Assembly: GCA_016212925.1 (NCBI GenBank)
Contig: JACRDF010000003.1
Span: 1 to 64,000, forward strand
DNA: 64,000 nt
Direction of reading: 5' to 3'
Origin: Desulfomonile tiedjei
Lineage (GTDB): Bacteria > Desulfobacterota > Desulfomonilia > Desulfomonilales > Desulfomonilaceae
Each line of letters starts with the position of its first letter. Position 1 is the stretch's first letter. This document shows, piece after piece, positions 52,028-60,939 of this stretch. Under the pieces are notes generated by a model that was not told the origin of the DNA, searched no databases, and saw only the letters and a list, made by a program, of their open reading frames with translations. The translations under genes and the position numbers were made by a program.

Positions 52028-53950
52028 TCATGGAGATTCTTGGAGGAGGGCGCCGTACACCCTTCCCCTTTGCGGTCCGCGGGTCCACTTGTTAATGACT
52101 CCGGCCGCTAATGTAGCCCTGGAGAGGCGGAGAGTAGAAATCAACCCGGTGGTCCAGGAATTATGAGCCATTCTGCGTGGATCCCCGGAGACTTCCCCCC
52201 ATGCCACGATTCGGCTCGAATTTGACCGCAGAGCCTCCGCATCTTTCCACACCAATCCTGTGGGCGTCAGGCCGTCTTCGTGGGTGATTCCGTCAAGCAA
52301 TGCCAGCTTCTCGCCTTCTCGCTTGAAAATCAGCAGGCTGTCGTGGGCCGCCGGGCTGTCCAATTTAATTCCCCTACTGACAAAGCCGCGAGACGATACC
52401 ACTCCCTGCTGATATATCCTGTTAGGCCACGTCCAGGCGTACGGATAGAGATACCAAGCTCCGAGGGTCCGATCGTCGTACAGCATCTGAATCAACGCCT
52501 TCAAACCCATCCAACCCCGGAATACCGCTGCGCGTTTGTGACGGCTTTCAAGATTCAGGAACACGAAATTGGAATTCGGCTCCACTTCCGGCGCTTGACT
52601 GACGAGGCTTCTTGTCACCTTGTTTCGGATCTCCGCGGCCTCTTTCCAGTCTGTGCTCAGTCCGGAGTGAAAGACCGCCAGGAGTACGATGGCTACGACC
52701 CCCAGCGTTATGGCCGCCAATCGCACTGCCTTCCTTCTCCACACGGTGATCAATGCCGCCAATAGTATTGCCAGACCAAAACTGCTGGAGGAATAGATCC
52801 GGCTGGACCAATTAAAGTTGAACCATGCCGCTTCTCCGTGGGGCATAAACCCCCATTTGACGAGCACCGATTCCACCAATTTTGGCGACACGGAGCCGTA
52901 TCCTGCAAGCTGATACGGCAACATGCCCAAGAAGACGATTGCAGTCCCCAGAAGCGCGACATAGAGGCCGGTCCGCTTCATTATGGCCTCGTCTTCCGAC
53001 AGGGACAGGCTCTGAGAGTCGCGCCCTCTATAAACGGCCATTGCGGCCCAAATCGCGACCATTACTCCAAGCGCCCAAGACCAGCGTTCCGGTGAAAGGG
53101 AGGTAAAAGGGGCCACCAGATAAAAAGGGAGCAAGGCCACATAAGACCACAAGAGTTCCAGGGGGGGCAACACATGGCTGTGACTGACCGCGCCGCCACT
53201 CAGGACCATGAACCTGATCAACAAAACCAGCGCGAAGGTACTGGCTAGGCCTGTCCCAAGTCGAACGGCAAAACTTGAATCCGCGATCCTGTACGGGTTT
53301 CGGCAATGCACCGGCCAAACCAGGAGCGGAACGACAAGGATTAAGAGAGTAGAGGCCTCATACGTCAGAAATGCCAGAACGTAAATCAGTATCGGTAGTG
53401 CCAATCCCGTCCAGGACTCCGAGCGTCGAGCCCAACCTTGAAAGCCCATGCAAGAAGCCCAGAACAGCAGGAGACTTAATCTAGAATTGTCCGTGGTGAC
53501 AACATAAGTCAGGCACGATACGGTAGGCATAAAAAACGCAAAAAGGACCGCAAGTACCACAAAAACACGTCGCTTCGGGAAAGCCCTGTCCAGGCATACG
53601 CCCATCAGGAGAGAAGCCCCGGCTAAAAGCAACTGGGAAAAGAGGTGAAACAGCGGTTTGTTGAACCCGAACAGTTCGTACAAGGTGATCCAGTAAACAC
53701 CCTCCACAGGACGCAAAGATTCGCGAGCGTAGATCCACAGCGAACTCGGAAACCGGTTCCAAAAAGGCCAACTGAATATCCACCAGTCGTCCCCCTCGAA
53801 TCCGATGTCGCCTGTAAGGACGGTGACCGCCAAGCAGTAAAGACTTAACCCCGCACCAACATACCAGAGAGGATGCGTCGTCTCTTCATTTTCAGGCACA
53901 GCGCAATTCAACGATAGGGCCTCACTGCAAATTGCCGAGTCAGTACACAA
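52028..53950 (-). CDS. polytopic membrane protein, GT-C glycosyltransferase-like
   Basis: 640 residues with about ten to twelve hydrophobic segments in the first 440 and a soluble C-terminal part. The first loop after the N-terminal segment has GFEGDDWWIF, an acidic motif in the place where GT-C enzymes (PMT/ArnT type) carry catalytic aspartates. That suggests lipid-linked sugar transfer, but no subfamily could be named. Start uncertain: TTG at 53950, with other TTG and GTG codons within 20 residues. No partner glycosylation genes nearby. Confidence 0.65.
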   Translation of the reverse strand: MCTDSAICSEALSLNCAVPENEETTHPLWYVGAGLSLYCLAVTVLTGDIGFEGDDWWIFSWPFWNRFPSSLWIYARESLRPVEGVYWITLYELFGFNKPLFHLFSQLLLAGASLLMGVCLDRAFPKRRVFVVLAVLFAFFMPTVSCLTYVVTTDNSRLSLLLFWASCMGFQGWARRSESWTGLALPILIYVLAFLTYEASTLLILVVPLLVWPVHCRNPYRIADSSFAVRLGTGLASTFALVLLIRFMVLSGGAVSHSHVLPPLELLWSYVALLPFYLVAPFTSLSPERWSWALGVMVAIWAAMAVYRGRDSQSLSLSEDEAIMKRTGLYVALLGTAIVFLGMLPYQLAGYGSVSPKLVESVLVKWGFMPHGEAAWFNFNWSSRIYSSSSFGLAILLAALITVWRRKAVRLAAITLGVVAIVLLAVFHSGLSTDWKEAAEIRNKVTRSLVSQAPEVEPNSNFVFLNLESRHKRAAVFRGWMGLKALIQMLYDDRTLGAWYLYPYAWTWPNRIYQQGVVSSRGFVSRGIKLDSPAAHDSLLIFKREGEKLALLDGITHEDGLTPTGLVWKDAEALRSNSSRIVAWGEVSGDPRRMAHNSWTTGLISTLRLSRATLAAGVINKWTRGPQRGRVYGALLQESP

Positions 53951-54039
53951 ACCTTCTTTTACTCCATAACTCTCATTTCAGGCAAAACATTTTTGAGTAC
54001 GGAGCCAGGAAACATGAAGCGCGATCCAGTTGGGGCGCC

Positions 54040-54954
54040 TCATTTTGCGCCATTTGCAGCGCACCCACATGACCCAAAATAGTAGCCTGCGATACGGTTT
54101 TCTTTCTCTACAACCTCGATGGTATCGGTAAGGCGTCCTCTCACGATGCATTTGAAGCAATATGTCGTCAGTGTCTCGCTTTCGCAGGTGCGCAGGGGCT
54201 CCCCGATACGTTCCCTTAGAAGGGCAAGCTTATCCGGTTCGTTGTTGCCGATCAGGTCCTTGACATCTTTGAGCAAAAGATCGCATTTCTGGATACTTCT
54301 CGCTGAGGGCGGCTCGACAGGCTTGTGCGCAGGCTCCGCTTTACTAATCTGGGAAGGTTCTCTGCCGGTTGTCACGTCTGTGGTTGCGGGCGGACCACTG
54401 GGTTGCGTCGGATGTTCCGCGACTGGTTCCCGGTCCTTCTCGGTGGGCTGTGGGCTCTCAGGACCGGGAATCGAGGACACGACTGTCTTGGGTGGGGTCA
54501 CACTTGCTAAATTGGTTTTGGCCACGACATTGTTCGGATCGCGTTCAAGGACCGCTTTATAGTGTATTAACGCTTCTTCCTTCAAACCGGCCTTCTGCGC
54601 CGAGAGGGCAGCGTTCAAGAAATTAGAAACCGAGCCGTGTAACTCAGCTGCTTTGGCGAAGGATGCCGAAGCCTCCCGGTGGGCTTCCTGACTTGTGTAC
54701 AGGTTACCCAAGGCCTCGAAGGCCTCGTGATTACGCGGGTCCACCTTCGTCAATTTGACATAGGCTTTTGCCGCCATGTCGGGCTGCTTCAACTTGACAT
54801 AGATCTTGGCCCTTATTTCCAGATCCAGCGGGGAATCTACCACAAATATTGACACAGCCACCGCGACCGCAATCAAGAAAGACATACTGAACAGCAGTAA
54901 GAGGAACCTTTCCAACACCTCCTTCCATGCTATTTTTGTTTCGGGATCAGCCAT
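54040..54954 (-). CDS. membrane-anchored TPR protein
   Basis: 304 residues from the ATG at 54954 (GGGG upstream); an earlier start at 55044 adds a less protein-like stretch. One membrane anchor (FLLLLFSMSFLIAVAVAVSIF), then two or three TPR units (residues 55-150: AYVKLTKVDPRNHEAFEALG, SASFAKAAELHG), a Pro/Thr-rich linker, and a C-terminal domain with cysteines (CDLLLKDVKDLIG, CESETLTTYCFKCIVRG, GSCGCAANG). The domain faces the periplasm or cytoplasm depending on the anchor orientation. Role unknown. Confidence 0.75.
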   Translation of the reverse strand: MADPETKIAWKEVLERFLLLLFSMSFLIAVAVAVSIFVVDSPLDLEIRAKIYVKLKQPDMAAKAYVKLTKVDPRNHEAFEALGNLYTSQEAHREASASFAKAAELHGSVSNFLNAALSAQKAGLKEEALIHYKAVLERDPNNVVAKTNLASVTPPKTVVSSIPGPESPQPTEKDREPVAEHPTQPSGPPATTDVTTGREPSQISKAEPAHKPVEPPSARSIQKCDLLLKDVKDLIGNNEPDKLALLRERIGEPLRTCESETLTTYCFKCIVRGRLTDTIEVVEKENRIAGYYFGSCGCAANGAK

Positions 54955-55397
54955 CCGGCCCCTTACCGCAAGTTGAACTGTCACTTCATCCGGGCGCCTC
55001 CAAACCGTACTAGCGGCTTGGGAGGCCCTTAAGAGCGCAGTCACTGCTGTGATGAAAATCGCTGTCGGGAAATGCAGCCTTCGTATGCCCAGGAACTCTT
55101 TTCATGGGAGGAGGTCTACCGATTTATAGTAAGGTCGTCAAGATCTTTTGGCAAGAAGCCCGGAACGGAATCGTGAACCATTTTTTCTAGTTATCTTTTT
55201 GCGGGGCGTTCCGGGTCCGGTAACCAATTGTGAAACCGGGGCCAAGACCGGAAATCTGTGATGCCAAGTCGTGTGTTCACGCATCTGTATTTAACAAATT
55301 GATGTGCGTGGCGAGATCAGGGAACAACAAATTGATAGCCGGCCAATTACTAATTTGCCGCCTCTTGGCGGGGCGGAGGCTGGCGCGAGGAGGGGAA
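54955..55397. other. divergent intergenic region
   Basis: About 440 bases between the TPR gene and the VanZ-like gene. The longer frames that extend into it lack signals. No distinct promoter, hairpin or RNA was recognised. GAGGAGGGG at its right edge is the ribosome site of the VanZ-like gene. Confidence 0.35.
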
Positions 55398-55835
55398 ATG
55401 AAATGCCGAGGTGACGATCCGAGCATATTGACCTTGCCCCTGGTGCTGGGCTATTCCGGTTTGCTCGTAATGTTGTCGGCGTTGGTAAAGCATCAATCCG
55501 ATGCTAACTGGCCCGTGGAAGCGGTCGGCCATTTTATTATTTTTGCCGGCCTTGGAGTCTCAGTCGGCCGTTATTTCAGCAAAGAATTCGCGGCGAGCCC
55601 CGTCCTCGGCCTTGCTTTAACGCTCCTATCATGCGCCTTCTTCGGCTTGTGCGACGAAGTGTACCAATCTCTTGTGCCGGGACGAACCGCTCAGCTGGGG
55701 GATCTCTTCGTCGATTGCTTGGGCGCGCTTGCCGGAGGCCTAGCTTATCTGATACTCCTGAGGAAAGTCTGTGGCACTGTGCGGGAAGAGACCACGCCTC
55801 TGCGGAGGATTTGGCCGTTTGGGAGGCAGATTTGA
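55398..55835 (+). CDS. VanZ-like family protein
   Basis: 145 residues from the ATG at 55398, which has GAGGAGGGG just upstream; a frame upstream of it is open but unlikely. Four hydrophobic segments and the family motif DEVYQSLVPGRTAQLGDLFVD. VanZ-like proteins are small inner-membrane proteins of unclear function, some linked to glycopeptide resistance or cell-surface polysaccharide clusters. Followed about 100 bases later by a methyltransferase. Confidence 0.85.
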   Translation: MKCRGDDPSILTLPLVLGYSGLLVMLSALVKHQSDANWPVEAVGHFIIFAGLGVSVGRYFSKEFAASPVLGLALTLLSCAFFGLCDEVYQSLVPGRTAQLGDLFVDCLGALAGGLAYLILLRKVCGTVREETTPLRRIWPFGRQI

Positions 55836-55932
55836 TTCCCTCGGGAGGCACGCGATGCCTTCCTCCTGAGGTTCCTCGGAATCGATTGATTAGGGCTGAA
55901 GATTAATAACTCAGGGCCAGAGGAAGCATGGC

Positions 55933-56481
55933 ATGGCAAAGCGTGTTTGTCCGTGGTGGGTCGGCTATTTATTGGTATGTCCAATTCGGCGCTGGCTCCA
56001 GGATCCGGAAAAGATCCTTTCCCCGTATATAAGTGAAGGTATGACGGTGCTCGATATAGGCCCTGGAATGGGCTTCTTCACGATTCCCGCAGCGCGTATG
56101 GTGGGCAAGAGCGGTAAAGTGATAGCTGTTGATGTTCAAGAGAAAATGCTAACAGCCCTGGCCAAACGTGCAGAAAAGGCCGGTGTAGCCTACCGCATCG
56201 TGACCAAGCTGTGTGAACCGGACAGCATCGGGATTTCCGAGCCGATTGACCTGTGTTTGGCAATCAACGTAGTCCATGAGGTCCCCGATGCCGGCGCTCT
56301 TTTTTCTCAGATTAGAGGCGTTTTGAAGCCCACCGGCAGATTGCTCCTCTGCGAGCCTTTTGGCCATGTGTCTGAAAAAGCGTTTCAAGACACGCTGGCC
56401 TTGGCTTCAGCCTCGGGCCTGAAACTCATTGGGGAACCCAAGATAAGCCGGAGTCGGTCAGCACTTCTAATGCCAGACTAG
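55933..56481 (+). CDS. class I SAM-dependent methyltransferase
   Basis: 182 residues, compact. SAM-binding motif VLDIGPGMGFFTIPAAR, acidic loop VIAVDVQEKML, and motif IV INVVHEVPD with PTGRLLLCEPFGHV. Substrate not deducible; the domain is close to the UbiE/ArsM type and lacks the cysteines needed for arsenite methylation. The N-terminus MAKRVCPWWVGYLLVCP is short and hydrophobic and may be a membrane contact. Confidence 0.88.
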   Translation: MAKRVCPWWVGYLLVCPIRRWLQDPEKILSPYISEGMTVLDIGPGMGFFTIPAARMVGKSGKVIAVDVQEKMLTALAKRAEKAGVAYRIVTKLCEPDSIGISEPIDLCLAINVVHEVPDAGALFSQIRGVLKPTGRLLLCEPFGHVSEKAFQDTLALASASGLKLIGEPKISRSRSALLMPD

Positions 56482-56486
56482 AGATG

Positions 56487-56588
56487 GTTTCAAAACCTGC
56501 GAGTTCCTGGAAGAGTTTCCGGGGAGGCCCTTTTTGCAAAAAGGGCCTCCCCGGACCCCTCCCCAAAAACTCCCATGATTTTGAACTA
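56487..56588. repeat. long dispersed palindrome
   Basis: A perfect 36-bp palindrome at 56519-56554 (arms CCGGGGAGGCCC and GGGCCTCCCCGG around TTTTTGCAAAAA), with imperfect pairing that extends the arms to roughly 56487 and 56588 (GTTTCAAAACC near the left, GATTTTGAAC at the right). Dispersed-repeat type; it could also terminate the methyltransferase transcript. Confidence 0.65.
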
Positions 56589-56686
56589 TTGTCGCCGGCG
56601 GCGACAATGGCGCGGTGTGAGCAACCCCGATGTCGATTCCATCCTAAGATGTTGACGTCCAGGCGTTTAGGCGTTGAGATGTTAAT

Positions 56687-56920
56687 ATGAAAACATTATC
56701 AAAGAGAGCCACAATTTATTTGGACCCCGACCTTCACCGAGCGTTGCGGCATAAAGCCGTAGAAACAGATCGGACCATCTCCGAACTGGTCAACGAGGCC
56801 GTGAGATTGAGGCTTGCCGAAGACGCTGAAGACCTGGCGGCATTTGGAGAGCGGGCACAAGAGCCCAATCTACCCTTCGATGCGGTCCTGAAAGATCTCA
56901 AGCAGCGTGGCAAACTGTAG
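56687..56920 (+). CDS. ribbon-helix-helix (CopG-like) protein, possible orphan antitoxin
   Basis: 77 residues. RHH fold: RATIYLDPDLHRALRHKAVE is the beta strand and first helix, TDRTISELVNEAVRLRLAED the second. Proteins of this size are usually antitoxins, with a RelE/ParE toxin gene directly after. Here the next 115 bases hold no such gene and mutS follows. It may be a solitary antitoxin, a remnant of a pair or a plain regulator. Confidence 0.75.
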   Translation: MKTLSKRATIYLDPDLHRALRHKAVETDRTISELVNEAVRLRLAEDAEDLAAFGERAQEPNLPFDAVLKDLKQRGKL

Positions 56921-57152
56921 GCGGTTTTCATTAAGCATCACGCCTTCGAATCAAGTCATCCCTCCGCAAACTGCACCTCTGCCCCAACCATGACTTCGTC
57001 ACTGAACCTGCGCTCCATTCTAGTATAGATTCGCCTTGCAACACTCAATGAGGCCTGAAGGGTTTTTCATCGGAACGGCCAATAGGTGTGGACACAAATC
57101 GGTCGAGTGGGTATCCTTTTCGTCAGCAACTTGCTTAGGATGTGAACGGCAA

Positions 57153-59783
57153 TTGGAGCAGAAGACCCTTACCCCCATGATGCGGCAGTATCGGGAGCAC
57201 AAAGAGCGCCATCCCGACGCGATATTGCTTTTCAGAATGGGTGATTTCTACGAAATGTTCTTTGACGACGCGACCAAGGCGTCAGGAATCCTGGAAATAG
57301 CCCTCACCACTCGAGACAAAAACAAAGAAGAAAGCGTCCCCATGTGCGGCTTTCCCCATCATGCCGCGTCCGCTTACATATCGCGGCTTTTGGCAGCAGG
57401 TGAGCGGGTGGCTGTATGCGATCAAATGGAGGACCCGCGGCAGGCAAAGGGTATTGTTCGCCGTGAGGTCACCCGAGTTCTCACACCCGGCCTTACCGAA
57501 GACCCTGAAACCATCAAGTCCAATGAGAACCATTTCACCGTAGCGCTCTTTCGGCAGCGCAACGAGGTGGCAATGGCCTCGTTCGACCTGTCAACCGGAG
57601 ACCTCCTGGTCACCCAGACCGATCAGCCGTCCATTGCCGCGCAGGAACTGCGCCGCATCGACCCCAAGGAAGTACTGGTCCCGGAAAAGGAATCCGAGGA
57701 AGACCTTTTCCGGGGTATGCTCGACGGACCTCTGTACGTGCATCCTGTAGATGAATGGATGTCCGACCCGCGTGGATGCGCGGACGCCCTGCGAGATCAA
57801 TACGGCGTTCGGAACCTGGAAGGGTTCGGGTTGACCGACGGCTCCAGCCTTGCAATTGCCGCGGGCATGATTATCAACTACGTAAGACAGAACCGATCCG
57901 ACGCTCCCACACATATAAAGCCTCCCCGCGTCTATCAGCTCGGCAATTTCATGGTCCTCGACCATTCCACGCTCAGGAACCTGGAAATCTTCAAGAACCT
58001 CCGGGACGGAACAACAACCGGAACGCTATTAAAACTCCTGGACCGTACCGCCACGGCCATGGGCGCGCGCCTGATCCGGCAGTGGATCTCCTACCCGCTG
58101 CTGGATACGCAGGAGATTCGCCTGAGAAGTGAAACCGTGGAAGCCCTGGTCGAAAACACCATTCTCAGGACGGAGCTGCGGGATATCCTCAAAGGAATTG
58201 GCGACATAGAAAGGATAGCCGGGAAGATATCCCTCAAGAGCGCGACGCCCCGCGATCTGGTACAGCTCCGGGTTTCCTCGGAAAAAATTCCTGCCATCAT
58301 CAAATTGCTCGACGGATTGGACACAGCTCTCGTCGAGAAGCTCAGACAAGCGGACGACCTCTCCTACGTCGCACATGCAATTGCTGCTGTTCTGGTGGAT
58401 TCGCCTCCGCCAACGATCAGGGACGGTGGCGTCATCCGTGACGGTTACAATAAGGAACTCGATGAGCTTCGAAGCATAAGCTATCGCGGCAAGGAGTGGA
58501 TTGCCGGAATTGAAGCCAGAGAACGGGAGCAGACGGGCATACCCAACCTGCGGGTAGGATACAATCGGGTTTTCGGATACTTCATTGAGGTCACCAAGAG
58601 CCACCAGACCAAGATTCCGGCTCATTACGTGCGAAAACAGACACTGGTGAACGCCGAACGCTACATTACGGATGACCTGAAGGAATACGAACTCAAGGTC
58701 CTCAACGCACAAGAAAAGATCTTGGAATTGGAAGAGCAGATATTCGATCTGCTCAGAACCAAACTTCTTGAGGTCATAAACCGCATTCAGGCCACCGCGG
58801 GCCACATAGCGGCTCTGGACACCCTGGTGGCACTGGCTGAAGTAGCTGCGGCAAGAGGTTACTGCCGCCCTGAAGTGCATGACGGTGACGAGATACTGAT
58901 TGCAGAGGGCCGCCATCCTGTAGTGGAAACGTTTGATCAGAGAGAGACCTATGTGCCCAACGACGTGCAGCTCAATCGGGCCTCCGAGCAAATCCTTATT
59001 ATAACTGGGCCGAACATGGCCGGTAAATCCACGTATATGCGCCAGACGGCCCTGGTGGTGCTGATGGCCCAGATGGGCAGCTTCGTCCCGGCCGGCCAAG
59101 CCTCAGTCGGCATAGTGGACCGCATTTTCACTCGTATTGGAGCTGCCGACTACCTGGCGTTCGGGCAATCTACATTCATGGTGGAGATGAACGAAACCGC
59201 GGAGATTTTGCATAACGCGACGCCGCGATCTCTCGTGTTACTCGACGAAGTGGGCCGTGGGACCAGTACATTCGATGGTCTGTCGATCGCGTGGGCGGTC
59301 ACCGAGTATCTCCACGACAGGCCCGATGGAGGCCCCAGGACCCTCTTTGCCACGCACTATCACGAACTCGTGGACATCGCTTTGATAAAGCCAAGAGTTC
59401 GCAACTACAACATTGCCGTGCGCGAATGGGGAGATAAAGTAGTTTTCCTGCGAAAAATAGTCCCTGGAGGATGCAGCCGCTCCTACGGAATACAAGTTGC
59501 CCGACTGGCCGGGATTCCTGATACCGTAATTGGCCGGGCTAGAGAAATACTGTCAAACCTCGAAAAAGAGGAGATCGATCCGGGTGGACGTCCCAGATTG
59601 TCTCAGCGACGAAACACCAGGAAGAAAGTTGAGGAGCAAGCATTCCAAACAGACCTGTTCGGGTACCAGAGCGGCGAACTGGTCAAAGAGATGGAACAGG
59701 CGGACCTTAATATCCTCAGTCCCTTGGAGGCCCTGAATCTGCTCGCGGAATGGAAGAAGAAATATTGCGGAGGCAAAGACTGA
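57153..59783 (+). CDS. mutS: DNA mismatch repair protein MutS
   Basis: 876 residues from the TTG at 57153, giving MEQKTLTPMMRQY, the normal MutS start. With it the mismatch-probing Phe-x-Glu is F32-Y33-E34, close to F36/E38 of E. coli. The open frame extends to 57036 but the extra 39 residues are not MutS-like. Mismatch-binding, connector, core and clamp domains follow; the ATPase has Walker A TGPNMAGKST and Walker B LVLLDEVGRGTST with DGLS. C-terminal helix-turn-helix includes RLAGIPDTVIGRAREIL. No mutL or repair partner nearby. Confidence 0.95.
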   Translation: MEQKTLTPMMRQYREHKERHPDAILLFRMGDFYEMFFDDATKASGILEIALTTRDKNKEESVPMCGFPHHAASAYISRLLAAGERVAVCDQMEDPRQAKGIVRREVTRVLTPGLTEDPETIKSNENHFTVALFRQRNEVAMASFDLSTGDLLVTQTDQPSIAAQELRRIDPKEVLVPEKESEEDLFRGMLDGPLYVHPVDEWMSDPRGCADALRDQYGVRNLEGFGLTDGSSLAIAAGMIINYVRQNRSDAPTHIKPPRVYQLGNFMVLDHSTLRNLEIFKNLRDGTTTGTLLKLLDRTATAMGARLIRQWISYPLLDTQEIRLRSETVEALVENTILRTELRDILKGIGDIERIAGKISLKSATPRDLVQLRVSSEKIPAIIKLLDGLDTALVEKLRQADDLSYVAHAIAAVLVDSPPPTIRDGGVIRDGYNKELDELRSISYRGKEWIAGIEAREREQTGIPNLRVGYNRVFGYFIEVTKSHQTKIPAHYVRKQTLVNAERYITDDLKEYELKVLNAQEKILELEEQIFDLLRTKLLEVINRIQATAGHIAALDTLVALAEVAAARGYCRPEVHDGDEILIAEGRHPVVETFDQRETYVPNDVQLNRASEQILIITGPNMAGKSTYMRQTALVVLMAQMGSFVPAGQASVGIVDRIFTRIGAADYLAFGQSTFMVEMNETAEILHNATPRSLVLLDEVGRGTSTFDGLSIAWAVTEYLHDRPDGGPRTLFATHYHELVDIALIKPRVRNYNIAVREWGDKVVFLRKIVPGGCSRSYGIQVARLAGIPDTVIGRAREILSNLEKEEIDPGGRPRLSQRRNTRKKVEEQAFQTDLFGYQSGELVKEMEQADLNILSPLEALNLLAEWKKKYCGGKD

Positions 59784-59944
59784 TTCCGCGAAATTATTGG
59801 GAAGTCAGGGACTGGTATAATCCATTATATTATATAATCACACCATTATATTGAAATTATATTTGATTTAACCATACAAATGTGGTATCCTCCATCGTGT
59901 GGGAGATCCCTCTGTCAGATCTCCGTTATCGAGGAGGACACTCC

Positions 59945-60919
59945 ATGACCCGAAGGTTCTTACTGCTGTTCGTAGCCTGTGCGCTCATCGTCGCTGTGGC
60001 TCTGCCTGCTCAGGGCTACGTTGCCTACCATACACACGTGAGCTTCGTGGAAAGCCTGACGAAAGACATCCTCAAGCTCATGCCGCGTTCTATGGGTTCC
60101 TACATATTTCAGAATCGCTGGGATTACGAGCGTGGCATGACGTTCATGACCAGAGACATCAGGTCCAGCCCGGGGAAGATGAAGGACCTGGAAGAGATCC
60201 GTAGAGAGGCGTACGCACGATTGATGCGCGACATCCCGTACTGCGTGCAGGCCCTAAAGGGCGGTGATATTAAGCTCGACACGTCTTCTGCAAATTTATC
60301 CGGCCGACTGGGCATGATAGCGTATTCCATTATCCTGCTGAAAATGCCGGAGTTTCCTGATTTGGAGTACCTGGAGCGGTTCAGCATGCTCCTGGACGAG
60401 CTTATCGCGGACTCTCAGGTCGATGTTTTTGTTTATTACGACGGCTACGGGGACTTCAATTCTCTCGGGGAGCTGATGGAAAGGTTCAAGCCGTTCGATG
60501 TGCCGGCGTTCAGGCACGTCAAGAACGACCTTTACGCAGCGACCATGAAGGAAGACGTGTTCGCGATTTTCCGGGCGCCGAACAAGTTTAACCGTCAGAT
60601 AGTGCTTACGGATCAAGATGTGAACGACATTTACAGCAATATCGTGAACGATATTGTCGACACTTACACTTATATCTGGAAGTGCTCCGGCATGGACTTG
60701 CAGCATCCTTCCTATTCGGCCCCTCCGGGAACCGTAATCGCCAGGCCCAGCAGGCGCAAAATTATATCGGGAGGGGTTCTTTCCAGGCCCCCGTTGCCCG
60801 CGCCTCCTGTGGCCGAGACCTTTGAAGAGCCGCTCCCGCTGGAAGAAACTGCACCGACTCCAGGCGAGGTTCCTTCACCCGAGGGTCCAGCTCCCGAGGC
60901 AGGGGCGCCGGGTAGATAA
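59945..60919 (+). CDS. exported protein of unknown function
   Basis: 324 residues from the ATG at 59945, preceded by GAGGAGG. Signal peptide (MTRRFLLLFVACALIVAVAL, cleavage near AQG). The helical mature domain has conserved-looking YHTHVSFVESLTKDIL, YIFQNRWDYERGM, YVVYDGYGDFNS-like FVYYDGYGDFNSLGEL and IYSNIVNDIVDTYTYIW; the histidines near the N-terminus recall metal-dependent hydrolases of the zinc-phospholipase type, a weak likeness only. A Pro/Glu-rich tail ends the protein. AT-rich upstream DNA has direct repeats at 59822 and 59843. Convergent with the FrnE-like gene. Confidence 0.65.
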   Translation: MTRRFLLLFVACALIVAVALPAQGYVAYHTHVSFVESLTKDILKLMPRSMGSYIFQNRWDYERGMTFMTRDIRSSPGKMKDLEEIRREAYARLMRDIPYCVQALKGGDIKLDTSSANLSGRLGMIAYSIILLKMPEFPDLEYLERFSMLLDELIADSQVDVFVYYDGYGDFNSLGELMERFKPFDVPAFRHVKNDLYAATMKEDVFAIFRAPNKFNRQIVLTDQDVNDIYSNIVNDIVDTYTYIWKCSGMDLQHPSYSAPPGTVIARPSRRKIISGGVLSRPPLPAPPVAETFEEPLPLEETAPTPGEVPSPEGPAPEAGAPGR

Positions 60920-60939
60920 CAGACTCAGGGGAGACACCC

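Noticed and set aside
57036-57152. N-terminal extension of MutS
   Set aside because: The extra 39 residues are outside the family; LTPMMRQY is the normal start region.
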